Shown here: piece by piece, positions 49,175 to 61,300 of the stretch
Position numbering within the stretch: position 1 is the first letter of the stretch
Layout of the letters: each line of letters starts with the position of its first letter
Source of the DNA: Haemonchus contortus
Lineage: Eukaryota; Nematoda; Chromadorea; Rhabditida; Trichostrongylidae
Length of the DNA: 64,000 nucleotides
NCBI GenBank assembly: GCA_000469685.2
Contig: LS997565.1
Location: forward strand, 34,088,145-34,152,144
Direction: 5' to 3'
Notes under the pieces: generated by a model
What the model was told of the DNA's origin: nothing
The model's input: the letters and a program-made list of their open reading frames with translations, nothing else
Databases searched by the model: none
Position numbers and translations under genes: made by a program

Positions 49175-49743
49175 TAAGTAGAGTTGGTTTTCCTTGGTTA
49201 TACCGGGACGTAACTTTTACGAACCCTATCGGACGACCTCTTAGACTCCACACCCTTCCTCGGCCTGCAAAAGCTGATATCCCTCTACCCTGATCCCAGT
49301 TTCTCATAATAAAAAGTCAGTTGCTGAGAAGTTTGTAAAATTCCATTGCAGTACTTCATTTGCCGTTGACGTTTGTCTTCAACTTGATGTGTACTCGAGC
49401 CGGACCCTTCTATCTTCCAAATTCTTCCTTCTAACATTAATGCCTAAAAAAATCTGCAACCGCTTACACTTTGAACCTTCATGACGTATTCCAGAAAGCG
49501 CTTTCGTTACGCAAGCGCCCCTTATCGCAACTCTTTCGAAAAACAGTTAATCATTCGTAAACGTCACGTGTTTCAAATATTCATTAGTAATTTTTATGGA
49601 AAATCTGACTGATTCCAAGTTTTTGAACTTCATAACTTCAGAATTTTCATAAGAAATTCTTACAAATATTCTCGTCTTTTTTCGGTTTTTCTTTTCTTCA
49701 TATTAACGAGCAACTAGTAACTTTCTGTTTCAGAAAGTTGCAC

Positions 49744-50091
49744 ATGAACCGAAACTTTTGCATAATTTGTGGACGATTTTATATGCTAAAGATAGCTGAA
49801 AGTAACTACCTCGTGCACAATATCGCCACTTCTCTTCCTTTTCCTGTAAATAATAGATATGCTCAACCAGTCAAGCATTTTTCATCGAAGGGAATCATTG
49901 TTCTCGGACGATGTGGTACAAATCATTTAGCGCTGTTAGCATCCTCATACGGCCTTTCAGATGAAGCTGCCAGAGCATGTTCGTATCAAACTTCAAATCT
50001 TTGTTCTTTGGAGTGGAGTGACTTGTTTTACGGCGCTGTGAGACCAAATCACTCCGTTTTCAAGAACAAAGTGCGAGTTCGAGAGAAATAG
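49744..50091 (+). CDS. Open frame after a strong acceptor, unknown
   Basis: A TTTCTGTTTCAG acceptor precedes a frame that opens MNRNFCIICGRF and runs about 116 codons to a stop at 50089-50091. It contains GIIVLGRCGTNHLALLASSY. No family is recognised. If the upstream frame at 48653-49174 is real, the two could belong together, but I found no donor that settles it. Confidence 0.22.
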   Translation: MNRNFCIICGRFYMLKIAESNYLVHNIATSLPFPVNNRYAQPVKHFSSKGIIVLGRCGTNHLALLASSYGLSDEAARACSYQTSNLCSLEWSDLFYGAVRPNHSVFKNKVRVREK

Positions 50092-53000
50092 GTTTGGTTG
50101 AAGTTTTTTGGTTTATTCTCCCAATTTCCTCCCAAATCGTTGTTTATGTTTTCCTTTTCGACGCTGTCTTATATGACGTATATTATATGTATATAAATAA
50201 AAAAATAAAAAAATAAATGGCAGAAATTCTTAGAACTAAAAGAACTAAATCGACCACACGTTGGGGTTGGAATTTTCTTTCTATCATCAATTAACTTGCT
50301 CCCTAAAGCAGATTATAACAGGCTGTTCGAAGACGCTCGAACGCACTGATAATGTTTCGGTGACAGCTAATTTGTAGAGTTCGATAAGGTCGAAGAACGT
50401 TGAATTGATTTGGTCATCAAGCCTGAATCTCTAGAAACGGTCTCCATCAATTCCTGAGGGTCTCCCACTGTCACTAATACATAGGCTTTTAGGCTGATCT
50501 TTGAGAACTTCTCAGGTGTTTCTAAAGTAAATGGGGAAATTTCACAAGTAGAGTTATCTCACGGCTAAGAATATGGTCTGATAAAAAGACTTCTTCTCCC
50601 CCGCGAACAGACTTGCCTGTTGTATCGTTCGGTTCAGACACTTAAGAGTCCCTGAAACTCTTAGATCTGCGAAGTCAATTGTAAGGACTACGTGCGGGTG
50701 GTACATCAGATGTAAGCATGCCGAACTTCCTATCTCAGATCGGATCTTCGAAAACTGGTATTCAAGGCGAGGCGTATCCAAGGCGTAGAACTGGTCATTT
50801 TAAAAGTGTAAAGCAGCTCTGACAAAACACAAAGGGGGTAAGTAAGCATTGAGGTGTTCTGAATGGAAGTCGAGCGCAGAGGTATATCTCACGACAATAT
50901 AGCGCTGAAAACCTTACCATCTAGTTTCTGTGAAGCCATTCCATTTAGAGATCTGGCAGCATCTGACTCAATCGCACTCTTCTGGACTATCACTTCCAAT
51001 ATACGTCTAAAACCAGATACCTCGGGAATCACAGTGACTTGTGCCTCCAGAACTTGGAATCTCTGTTGATGAAAAAGATGGAAAAGAAAAATGGAAGGAA
51101 AAGATATTCGACTCCTAGATTGTCACTTTTGCCCACAAACGCATTTAATGTTTTTTAAGGACCGATTCTGCTGACAAATCTGCTGAGTAGTTACTCATTT
51201 ATAAGGAGAGTCAATATGTGGCGTTATCGCTTAGGATGACAGCAAAAACAAACGGCATTTTGCCTGCCCTGAGCTGTTTCTTTCGATTTCTCTTGATCGA
51301 TGACCTGTCCCCTCATTTTCGCTGCTGCAGCATTCTCTGAGCCCACAAGAAACCTTTGGACTGAACAGTTGCTTGAAGAAAATCTCATATTTTTTTACAG
51401 ATGATGTTTATAACAACCTCCTATACTTTCTCCAGTGACCGGTATCTGTGCAGTATGCTTGCAAAAAATGACAAAAATGATGTCTGTGAATGAGAAGGTA
51501 CCTCAAAGCTCAAATCAAAAAAAGGCTCAAAAAGCTAGAAACTAGATATTTTGACACTTATAAGCACTAGCGTATACGATGGTGGCACGTCCACTGTAAC
51601 GATCCAGAGCTGGTTTAAATGCTGCTTAACATTCGAGTTATCCAGATCATTCTGATAAGCCTTAAAACTAGTGTTTTTCAGGGAGGTGAGCCTCAACAAT
51701 TGAAGGATAGTATGGTTCAACTACCAAGAGCGTGGGGAGATACGGCGCTTATTACCGTATAGGGAATTTATGGAACGCTTGTGGTCAGCTTGATAACGAC
51801 TAATCGCTGGAATGAAAAAACGTCAGAGCGGATGACCGTGGTTGATCGTCAGTGAGCGAGCGAGAAATGGTGTCCTTGAGTCGGTGCGACCGACCGCCGC
51901 TAGCACCAGATTGATATCTCAATCGCGTTCTGTGTTTTGCCTAAACGTCCGTCTTGATTCGGCTACATGATCACCTTCATCGTTAGCTTCTCTTCATTTC
52001 TAAGCCCATTTGACTTCATGGGCGATCTATCTTTTTCTATAGGGTCACCTATATTCCAAACCACCTCAACGGCCACTTATCCGTTCATTTACGACCTTCG
52101 CGTCGCTAATCACATCAGTCGGGCGACGATCTGCCATCTATCTTTTTTTATGTCCAGTAGATAGTGTTAGTGTTGGGCCAACTCTAATGAAATACCAGTA
52201 GGAGGATCGAATAGATGATTGTTGACTCCCTGGATCGCTATTATTTGCCAGATCTGCTCCTTCCTTCCCATAGAAGCGCCTTTGCTAGGTGGCTTCCTTT
52301 TTGGCTAGTTCCATCCGTCTCAACGTCGTACTGCCGTAACGAAAATATGACAGTCCAATCAAATCAGATCATCTCTTCTCTCCAATTAATCAGATGATCG
52401 TTCCCTTCTTGTAAGGATGGACGGCATCCATCTTGATACGCGACCTTCCTGTCGCTTCGTTTTTTCTGTTCGCATCAGAGTTGACACTATTTTTGTCCTT
52501 CTTAACTTGGGCTGCATTTTATTGGTATTTGAAATTTTTTCATTTCAATTGAATGATGTGATCTCAAACCCACACTTAGCCCCGATTACTTGGCTCGTAA
52601 TCGCTATAGGTACTCATTGCCACAGAGATGCTGTATACTCCATATTCTCTATTCCTCATCCCTATTTGAATGCTCGTGTGTATGTAATGTGTTATTCTAC
52701 CCTTTACTTCTCCCTTACCCCACTGATGAGCACGGAGGCCGGCAGATCCGAAGGAGATGAGCCGGCAAGTTCGGGTTCCGTCTAGGGCACGTGCAAAAGA
52801 GAAGCTGAACTAGATCTTTGATCCTTCCCCCAATATTCTTATAATCTTTGACTTGGTAATAATTCAGATACTTCATTCGAAGACCCAGTCATCCCTTTTC
52901 TAGTCCGTAACTAATAAAAGCACTTATTGTCGCAGAGAATCTACGGAACGTTTCAATCCAATCTGGGGGAGTCTTGCGCGAGTCTTACCGAGATCACTTT

Positions 53001-54655
53001 TGTGACTACCAATGCAGTTTTCCGTTTCGGATTGCTTCTTATAGTGATGTTCTGACGAAACCTTGATTAAAATCTTGCAAATTTCATGTTGTTATATAAG
53101 GTGGGCACCTAAAAAACTACGTATTTTTATAAGTGATTCGAACACTCCTTTCGAAGGATAGCTACCTATTCTTCAAAGCTATCCATATTTATAGACTGCT
53201 ACATAAATGTTTTATGGCCAAGATTCAAAAAAAAGTACGAGTTCCGTTCTGATCAATCAAACAAATGAACTGGGGGAGATGGAGAGCTTGCATGACCTGG
53301 GTATAAATTTCTGATCACAAGCAATGTAGCGCATCTCACAGTAGTGATTTAATACTGTAATTGTTCCCCTCCTAATTATTTAAACCGTTAAGTGCGTCTG
53401 TTGGTGTTTTGTGTGTGTCTGTGTCTGACCGGAAATTCGCCACTGGACCGAGAGCGTTCAAGTTTGAAAGAAGCACAGGAGACAGAATGGGAGCACTTAT
53501 GGTGGATGGGAGGACAAAACTCCGTCAGCAGTGGCGGAGCGGAGAATGAGTGTTACCTCAGTGAATATGCTCAGTCATATTGGGAAAAGAGGGGAATGAA
53601 TCAATTTACTTTAATACTCATGAGTTGAGCAGAAATCTGCTCATGACGGGCGATGCGCTCACGAAGTTTGTCGGACAGTGTGTGCGGAGGTTTAGCGGAA
53701 AAATTTTATTTCCTGTTCTTCTGTACCAGAGTGTCCGAATTCGGATTGACGTATTGACAGGATATTTTTGCAGGAAGAGGGAAAACGCGACCCGACCGGT
53801 GAATTATGTAAAGAGATAAGGAAATGGGGCTCGTTGTGGATAGGGTTCGCACAAATTCGGCCCTAACCTAACATTAACATACCACTTCTGACCCTTCCCC
53901 AATTTCTAAAAAATATTTTTGAGTTAAAGGGACGTCGACGTTCTCGTCGCTAATGTGAAACCAACTTTTGCCATGCAACCACTAAGCGCTCTAGACCATC
54001 AGCTCTTTGAATTTCTAAAAGATGGCTTTATTGTGAATAGTGCAGACTATACAGAGCCGCTGAAATACACTCGCTTTTGGGTCGGGTTTGCGCAAGCAAC
54101 GCTTCCTTTCGAGCACGTGAATACTTTACCAGGGAACGGGAATATCTTTTGGACCCACAGAACTCCAACGAATGGAAGCAATCCTTCATTCACATGCATC
54201 TCGTCATTCTCAACAATTTCGACTGTCCTTGTTATCACCTTCATATTTTCTGCACAATTTTTCTCAACTATATCACTTGGTCCATAAAAAATATTTTGAT
54301 CGAGTTCAGTCAGTTTGTGCCGTTTTCATTTTCTTCTCTCTTTATCATTCTAACCAAGAACACAGTAATGTTATCACTGCACTATTCTCACTACCTTAAA
54401 ACCACAATGGAGCTCAACTGAAAGAAAAACCATGGAATTAGATGAAGAACAACGCAGTGATGCGTTATCACAAAATCATTGAGTCATAAAGAAATATGAT
54501 AGCTATGCCCATCACTCATCAGTTTTCTCTACAATCCTAGAAGAAACTAAGATATTTCTCAGTTGTTTACATTTGCTTTATGATCATTATTGTTTACTCG
54601 TGATTTCGTAGCGCTACGTGGGCTATCTGGAGTGTTAAAGGATAAAGAATAAAGT
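50092..54655. other. Region without a recognisable gene
   Basis: About 4.6 kb of short overlapping frames. The longest (52417-52785, plus) is hydrophobic in its middle but has no family motif. A short piece near 50862 (CTGAATGGAAGTCGAGCGCA) matches the end of SINE family A. Confidence 0.35.
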
Positions 54656-54659
54656 TTCT

Positions 54660-54935
54660 GGTGTTATCCAATCCCGTCTGAGGAATGCGCTCCCGCACTC
54701 GACTTCCATTCAGAATCGTAGTGGCGTAATAGTGCGTATGTGGCCTATACAATGAATTGCGGTGGCCAGCCGATGTACAAGTCAGTGCTTTTATCCTCCC
54801 AGACGAGTTTGGTACCAATTCACCGACCCCGGAGGAATGGAAGGCTTGGTTGGCCTAGGCGGACATCGATCCTGGGTTCGACTCCCTGCCCGTGCGTGTG
54901 AGATAGAGCGCCACTTGCCACTACACCACCTCCAC
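54660..54935 (-). repeat. SINE-like repeat, family A, copy 3
   Basis: Full-length reverse copy. On the minus strand it starts GGAGGTGGTGTAGTGGCAAG (A box) followed by GGGAGTCGAACCC (B-box side). It ends at GAATGGAAGTCGAGTGCGGG and CAGACGGGATTGG. It lies about 400 bp upstream of the GTPase start codon. Confidence 0.75.
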
Positions 54936-55351
54936 CTTCTGGAACGTTATTGGTCCCAAATGGAAAAATTTCCCAGGAATCTCTTACAGTTTTCAGGAGC
55001 TCATTCAGTTTCACTACAGAAAACTTTGCCCTTATATGGTTGACTCAGAGTTTTGGTATCACTTTGCGGTATGAGTGTGGCATCGAGAAAAGGGCAGTTT
55101 GTCCAGTCATTCACATCGTAGCAGCCGAACTGCCTTATTGAGCCAGCGAGGCCTTTTTTAGGCTATATAGCATAGTTTCAATTTATACCCCTGAGTAGGA
55201 TAACTATTGATCGTTCATCCACATCTGATTCTGCCGATTGCTCCTGATGAACCTAGAAAACTACCACAAAAAACGCTCACTTTGGAACATTTTTATAGAC
55301 TATTGAGTGCTCGCAGCAGTACCTGAGGCGAGAGAGCTCAAGACGACAGCT

Positions 55352-58300
55352 ATGAAGCGGCCGTATCGTATCGCTGTATTTGGTGCCTCAGCATGTGGAA
55401 AGACGGCGTTAGTAAGTGTTTAACATCGTTGCGGGTGTACTAGTACTATTCAAGAAAGAATAGCTTTCGGAAAGTCGCACGCTCGAAGATTACCAACCAA
55501 TCCTAGCAGAGTAGGTATCCTTCTGAGATAGCTGTAACTATAACTCTAGATCCGCCGATTCGTTTCTGGTGACTACACGGATATCTACGATCCAACGATA
55601 GAGGACCGATATAAGAAGACGATGATATACCAAGGCAAACCAGTACATCTGGAAATACTCGATTCATCTGGAAAGGTGCAATTTGTTTTTCTTTTGACTG
55701 TCATTTATTTGTTATCTATGCCTCACTACTTACACCTTGAATACCTTGATGTCCGCTCTTCAAGGGTGATTTCTCCAACCTTGCAGGATGCATCTATGCC
55801 ATTCATTTCGGTTTCTTGCCACTTGTTGCCATCTGTGTCCGAATAGTTTTCTGAAAGGATCACTCCACCTGGCCGGGGGTCTTCCTCGCGGTCTTTTTAC
55901 TCCGCGGGGATACCAGTTGGTCACACGGGATGTCCAACGGTTGTCATTTAAACGAGCTACGTGTCCTGCCCATCGTTTCTTCGAGTCATAGATATTTTCA
56001 ATCACATCTTTGACGCCAGTGCGCCTTCGAATTTCATGAGCAGGAATTTTATGCATCAACGTGATACCGCACATCACTCGTTCCATCGCTCTTTGAGTGG
56101 ATGCCAGTCTTCTTTCTTCATTCAAAATTGTATTCCATGTTTCACTTCCATACACCAGTGCCGGCAGGACATGGGTGTTGAACACACGGGCTCTGACTTG
56201 GGCATCAATTCTTTTATCAGTGAGAACATCACGATACTTGTTGAATGTCACCCAGCCTGCCCTGCGACGACTACTTATTTCGACTGTCAAATCGTTATCC
56301 ATTGTAACTGCTTGGCCTAGGTATACGTATGACGAAACTTCTTCAATGACTGAGTCTTCCATGCGTAGACAGTAGTCGCTTGCGTAACTGTTTTTCATCC
56401 ACTTGGTTTTTCCTGGATGGATTTCTAGACCGATAGAGCTAGCAGCGATTCTTAGGATCCTTAATGAGTTTTCGAGAGCACTCGGTTCGCTTCCGATGAG
56501 TACAATGTCGTCAGCAAACATTAGGTATTGAAGCCTTTCTCCGTCTATGTTGATTCCGCAGGGCATTTGGGCGTTTTGCATCACTATCTCTAGAGCAGCA
56601 GAAAACAGCATCGGGGAGATGACCTCTCCTTGTCGGACTCTGCGTCGTATTTGGATACGGGTAGGGTTTCCATAAAGGTTTACGTCGGTGAAGCAGCTGG
56701 TATTGCACTTTCGTATCATTTCCACGTATCTTCGAGGAACTCCAAAAGCTGTAAGAGCGTTTAGCACTGCTTGATGTTCAACTGTATCGAAAGCCTTCTT
56801 GAAGTCGATGAAGAGATAACACAAAGGAATTCGGTATTCTCGACATCTTTCCGTCAACTGAGAAATTACGTGGATTTGGTCGATAGTGGAAAAACCTTCG
56901 CGAAAGCCGGCCTGCTCTTTACCCGTATTCATATTCAGGATGTGACGAATTCGATTCAGGATTACGCGTGAGAAGACCTTGAGCATTGTTGAGAGAAGTG
57001 CTATCGGGCGATAATTGGCCAGGATGTCACGCGCCCCTTTCTTGTGTATCAGGATAGTGTGGGAGCCGAGCCAATCTTTCGGAACGATTCCTGAGTCGAG
57101 CATTTCCGTGAATAGGTCAGCTAAAGGCCTCGCGAGAACTTCCATCAGGCACTTCAAATGTTCTGGCCGTATTTGGTCTGGTCCGGGTGCTTTTCCGCTT
57201 TTCATTTGACGGATGGCTTGCATCACTTCTGATTCGAGGACTCTCCATTCTTCTTTGTCGGGTTTATCGTTCTCGCCTTCTGATGGTTCCGAGTACGCTT
57301 CTACGTGTACTTTGGAAGAAAACAAGTCCAGGAAAAAGGTCCGGATTTCTTCTTCTATATCCGTGCGGTTCCGCAGGACAGTGCCATCTGCTTTCGTCAG
57401 GCATTCCGGAGTGGTGGTCTTCAAGCGAGTACTTATAAATGTTCTTTTGATGCTCGTCGCTTCCTCAGCCGCTTCTCTTGCTCTACGTGCAGCATATTCC
57501 CGGTAGTCATTTTTGACTCTAACTCGTATGGCTTTATTGAGCACTGTACGAGCCACAGGGGTCATAGTTTTGCCTAGTTCCTTCCGTGTGGCCAACATCT
57601 GCAAAGTGACCTCGCTCAACCGCTCGCGTGGTTTACTCTTTACACGTTGTGACGCATCTTTGACAACAGTTCGGATAGCGGAAGTTACTTTTTCGTATCT
57701 CGTATGGACATTTCCTGAACCTCCAGTAAAATCTACAGTTGCCGCTAGCGTTTTCAGTGTTTCTTCATCAAGCTCATATCGTATTCGTTTGGAGTGATAT
57801 GCAGCTAGTCTCTTCCGCTCTTCTTTTGGCTTTATTGCTATCGTTGCCCGTACTAAACGATGATCTGATCCGATGTTGAAGCGTGATTCTCCGATGACGC
57901 CAACGTTGTGAAAAAGTCGTAAACAGTTCGTCAGGATGAAATCAATTTTGTGGAACATCTGCCTGTTTGGAGTATGATAAGTCCATCGACGACCCAGGCG
58001 TTTTTGGAAGTATGTGTTAGCTACCGACAGCCGAGTTCTTTCACAAAACTGAACCAGTGTTTCTCCTCGACTGTTGCGTCCTGGAGTTCCGTGTGGCCCG
58101 ACAAAATTCTCTCCAGATTCTCCTCGACCAAGGTGGGCATTATAATCGCCAGCACAAATAACATATGTTCCTTTCGGGGGGCCGTTTACTGCATTCTCGA
58201 GCTCATCATAAAATTCCTCTACAGCATCATCACCATAAGCTCCGGTGGGTGCATATACTGACAGCAACTTTATCGTGCTCCCTCCATCCAGTTCAAGCAC

Positions 58301-61300
58301 TAGCATCGCGATCCGTTCAGAAAAGATTTCACAATGAGTGATCTTCGTTGCCAAATGCGGCGCGATGATGAATCCGACTCCACTACTTACACATTCCAAT
58401 CAAAATGTCAAGTAAAGCTTAAATTACGTTTGTTCTTTTTTGTTCTCACATTCTTGTCTTACTCCATGCTTTTTTTGCGATTAATTTTTGGACGCTCTCT
58501 GAAAGATTTCGGGAATGCAAACATAAGATTAAAAACGCAGTTCAAAGTAATTTTGAGGTACCCGTTTTTATTCCAAAAGCGGAACTATAGATGGAATAGT
58601 TCATCGGTAGTGAAGAACGCGACAGAATTCGCCGATTTCGAGAAAAATATGGCTCCTCAAAAGTAGGGCAAATAGAGGTTGGACGAGATTGCCATGACGG
58701 AAACAACATAAAAAGGGCATTCGGACGAGATTCCAATTATTGCCATTGCGCAAATAGCTGAATACATCAAGCCAGAACTGTACAGAACTGTCTTTCACTG
58801 CCGCTGTAGGTCATGACAAGTTGTTTGAATTCTTACATGGTTTCCCTTGCGATCGGTGCAGCCGGTGAAACTCGTCCGAGGATACACATAGGCCAACCTT
58901 TGAGCCTACTCCCTAGCCAGACCGTTCTCCGATCTAATAGTGCCAGATATGGTAAACACGGGGGCCCCAAATTCATCCTGTGTGAACTATGCCTTCAAAA
59001 GTGCAGTTAACGATAACTTCGAGTTACCTATTTCACGTTGAAAAGAGGGAATTTTGATGTAGAGTAGTGCATCGGTGGCGAAGAAAGGCAAGGAAATCCG
59101 CATACCTCGCAAAGAATAAGGCTCCTCAAAGATAGTGGAAATAGGCGTTGTACGAGAGTGCCATGACGTAAATGGCGTGAAAGGGTATCAGACGAGACTT
59201 CAGTTGTTACAATTGCTCAGTTGTTACAATTGCCTACATCCAGACAAAATTGTCTGGAACTGTCTTCATTGTCGTCATGGATCATGACAGGTTGCTTGAA
59301 TTTCCGGCAGGGAGTCCCCTGAGATGGTGCAACCTCTACAATGCCCTTGAGCTCGTCTGTGGGTGTGGCACTAACATGCTACAATGTCTGGCCCCTTATT
59401 GTGCCCTATCCAGGACGTTTCTCGACCAGATATCGATATCGATGCATATAGTTAAGGAATAGCCTCGAATTCATCCTTTGGGGGGAATCTTTGAAACCAT
59501 TTTTTTGTAAAGTGTGCCTTCAAATCAGGGCTTATTAACTTGAACATCCAAAACTCTGATTTGATGGGAAATCCGTAAATGACAGCATCTGAAAAGTGTG
59601 TAGAGCCTGAAGTCTTAGGGCCTTAAACAATCCCGTCTGAAGGATGCGCCCATGCATTCGACTTCAACTTGGAATCGTAGTGACGATTTGAATGGATTTA
59701 TTGCCTGGACAATGACTTTCCGTGACCAGCCGATGCACAAGCCAGTGCTCTCCTGCCATGCGGTCTAGTCACCAATAAACGGTTAGTGGGATCGGGGCCT
59801 GGTTGACATGAGGGATTCGGGATTCGAACCCGTGGCCATGCGTGTGTGATAGTGCGCCATTTGTCACTACACTATCTCACTCCCTATGAAGGATAAGCTC
59901 AATATAATATTTGATCACCTTACGAAGCCTAAGCCCGTCACATTAGTCGAGTATTTGAGACCCACGACCACCGTTAAAGAGCGTTGCGAAACTTCACAGT
60001 TAGAAACAAAGCTCAACACATTTTTGGTGGCTCCACGTGACTTTTATGATAGCGGATACATGAAAAAATTCTTTAAGCGATTTCAGGAACATCATATCTC
60101 GTTTTTGTTCCGTTTTGATAGTGGTAATTATGGACAGCTTGGTAAATGGCTGAATTCAGTAGTAAATTGCACAGAAATTTCCTCACCCCACAAAATTTTC
60201 GAGTAAAGGTCGTTTCATCGTAGAAAAAAAAGTATTTTTGTGACCCTGTGGAGTACACCACTCGTCAGCAACGAGTTGTTTCGAGCGTGACTTCCACGGT
60301 CGGATAATTTTGATGAGTTTGCACTTTAAGAACTTGATCAACTTACCAGCACTAGAAAAAAAAAGTGACGACTGACAGAATGGACGGTGAGTCCGTTACA
60401 TTCTGAACGGTTTTTCAAAGGGATTCTGTGGACGTAGCGAGGATCTATGAAGTAGTTCGGAGCCCTCTTTCTCAAAAACATATCTTCAACCCTACTTCAA
60501 CGATGGAGCAATGATATTTGCCCTGACACTCAGTACTGCCGCATAACTATCAGATGAGTTTGCTACAGCGAAAGCGACCCTCGATCCCTCTCTATAATGC
60601 GTAAAGTCAACATAATGTATCGAGTCCAATAATGTGGATGTAGGCAGTAAATCCTGCTCATTCTACAACAGTGGCTATTATGAACGCACACGCAATGGCG
60701 TAAATCACCCACATTTTGAACCAGATATGAGCCTTTCTGAGATTTGCTCTAAGGGTTAGTAAAAAAACAAAGCACTTATTAAAGTTTATTCCTGGAAACA
60801 TACACAGATGACGTTTCTCATCGGCAAAAGATGTCAAAAACCGAGTCCATTGTCATTTACGTATGGCTATTGAGGTGTGCCTCTATGAAGGTTTATAAGT
60901 CATTGGTATGGCAACTAGGGGCCTATTCCTTTGATCAGTCCTTCTGATCGGAATAGATTTCGATCCAATAGAAAGAAGGATGCCATTGGCAAGGTGGTTT
61001 GCGATTACTCACGATAAGATAAGCTGTGAATTATCATCGTAAGAATGGAGTCAACGAGAAAAATGGGTGGTACAGCTGAGTACGGAATGGCACCCACTAG
61101 CGAAGACTCATCACATATTTCATTGTTATTATTGCTGCACAACATCCACAACAGCCGTTCATTTCTTCATAAATGGGGTCTGAGCAACTTGCGAATGGTT
61201 TGGGTCTCAGACGAATGGTAAGCTCATTATGATCATTTGAGGACGGGAAAAAAAGAAATGACATTATTCCTGGGCTTGTTCACGAAAGTATTTCATTCCC

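Larger units (their letters stand above)
55724..58392. repeat. 12-bp target-site duplication around the RTE insertion
   Basis: CACTACTTACAC occurs at 55724-55735 and again at 58381-58392, directly bordering the retrotransposon. A perfect direct repeat at both borders is the mark of target-primed reverse transcription and shows the insertion is recent. Confidence 0.88.

Noticed and set aside
52417..52785. Hydrophobic plus-strand frame of 122 codons as a membrane protein gene
   Set aside because: No splice context or family motif, and other frames are similarly open; not distinguishable from chance.
57187..57506. Overlapping plus-strand open frames within 55.8-58.3 kb
   Set aside because: They are antisense shadows of the intact RTE reading frame.
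59811..59884. Possible tRNA gene with perfect GGTTCGAATCC
   Set aside because: The body continues as the same repeat found at 54660, 10275 and 7925; the acceptor stem is missing.
59886..60206. Plus-strand frame with a mariner-like C-terminal stretch
   Set aside because: No D34D motif, no inverted repeats and only a short resemblance; too weak to call.
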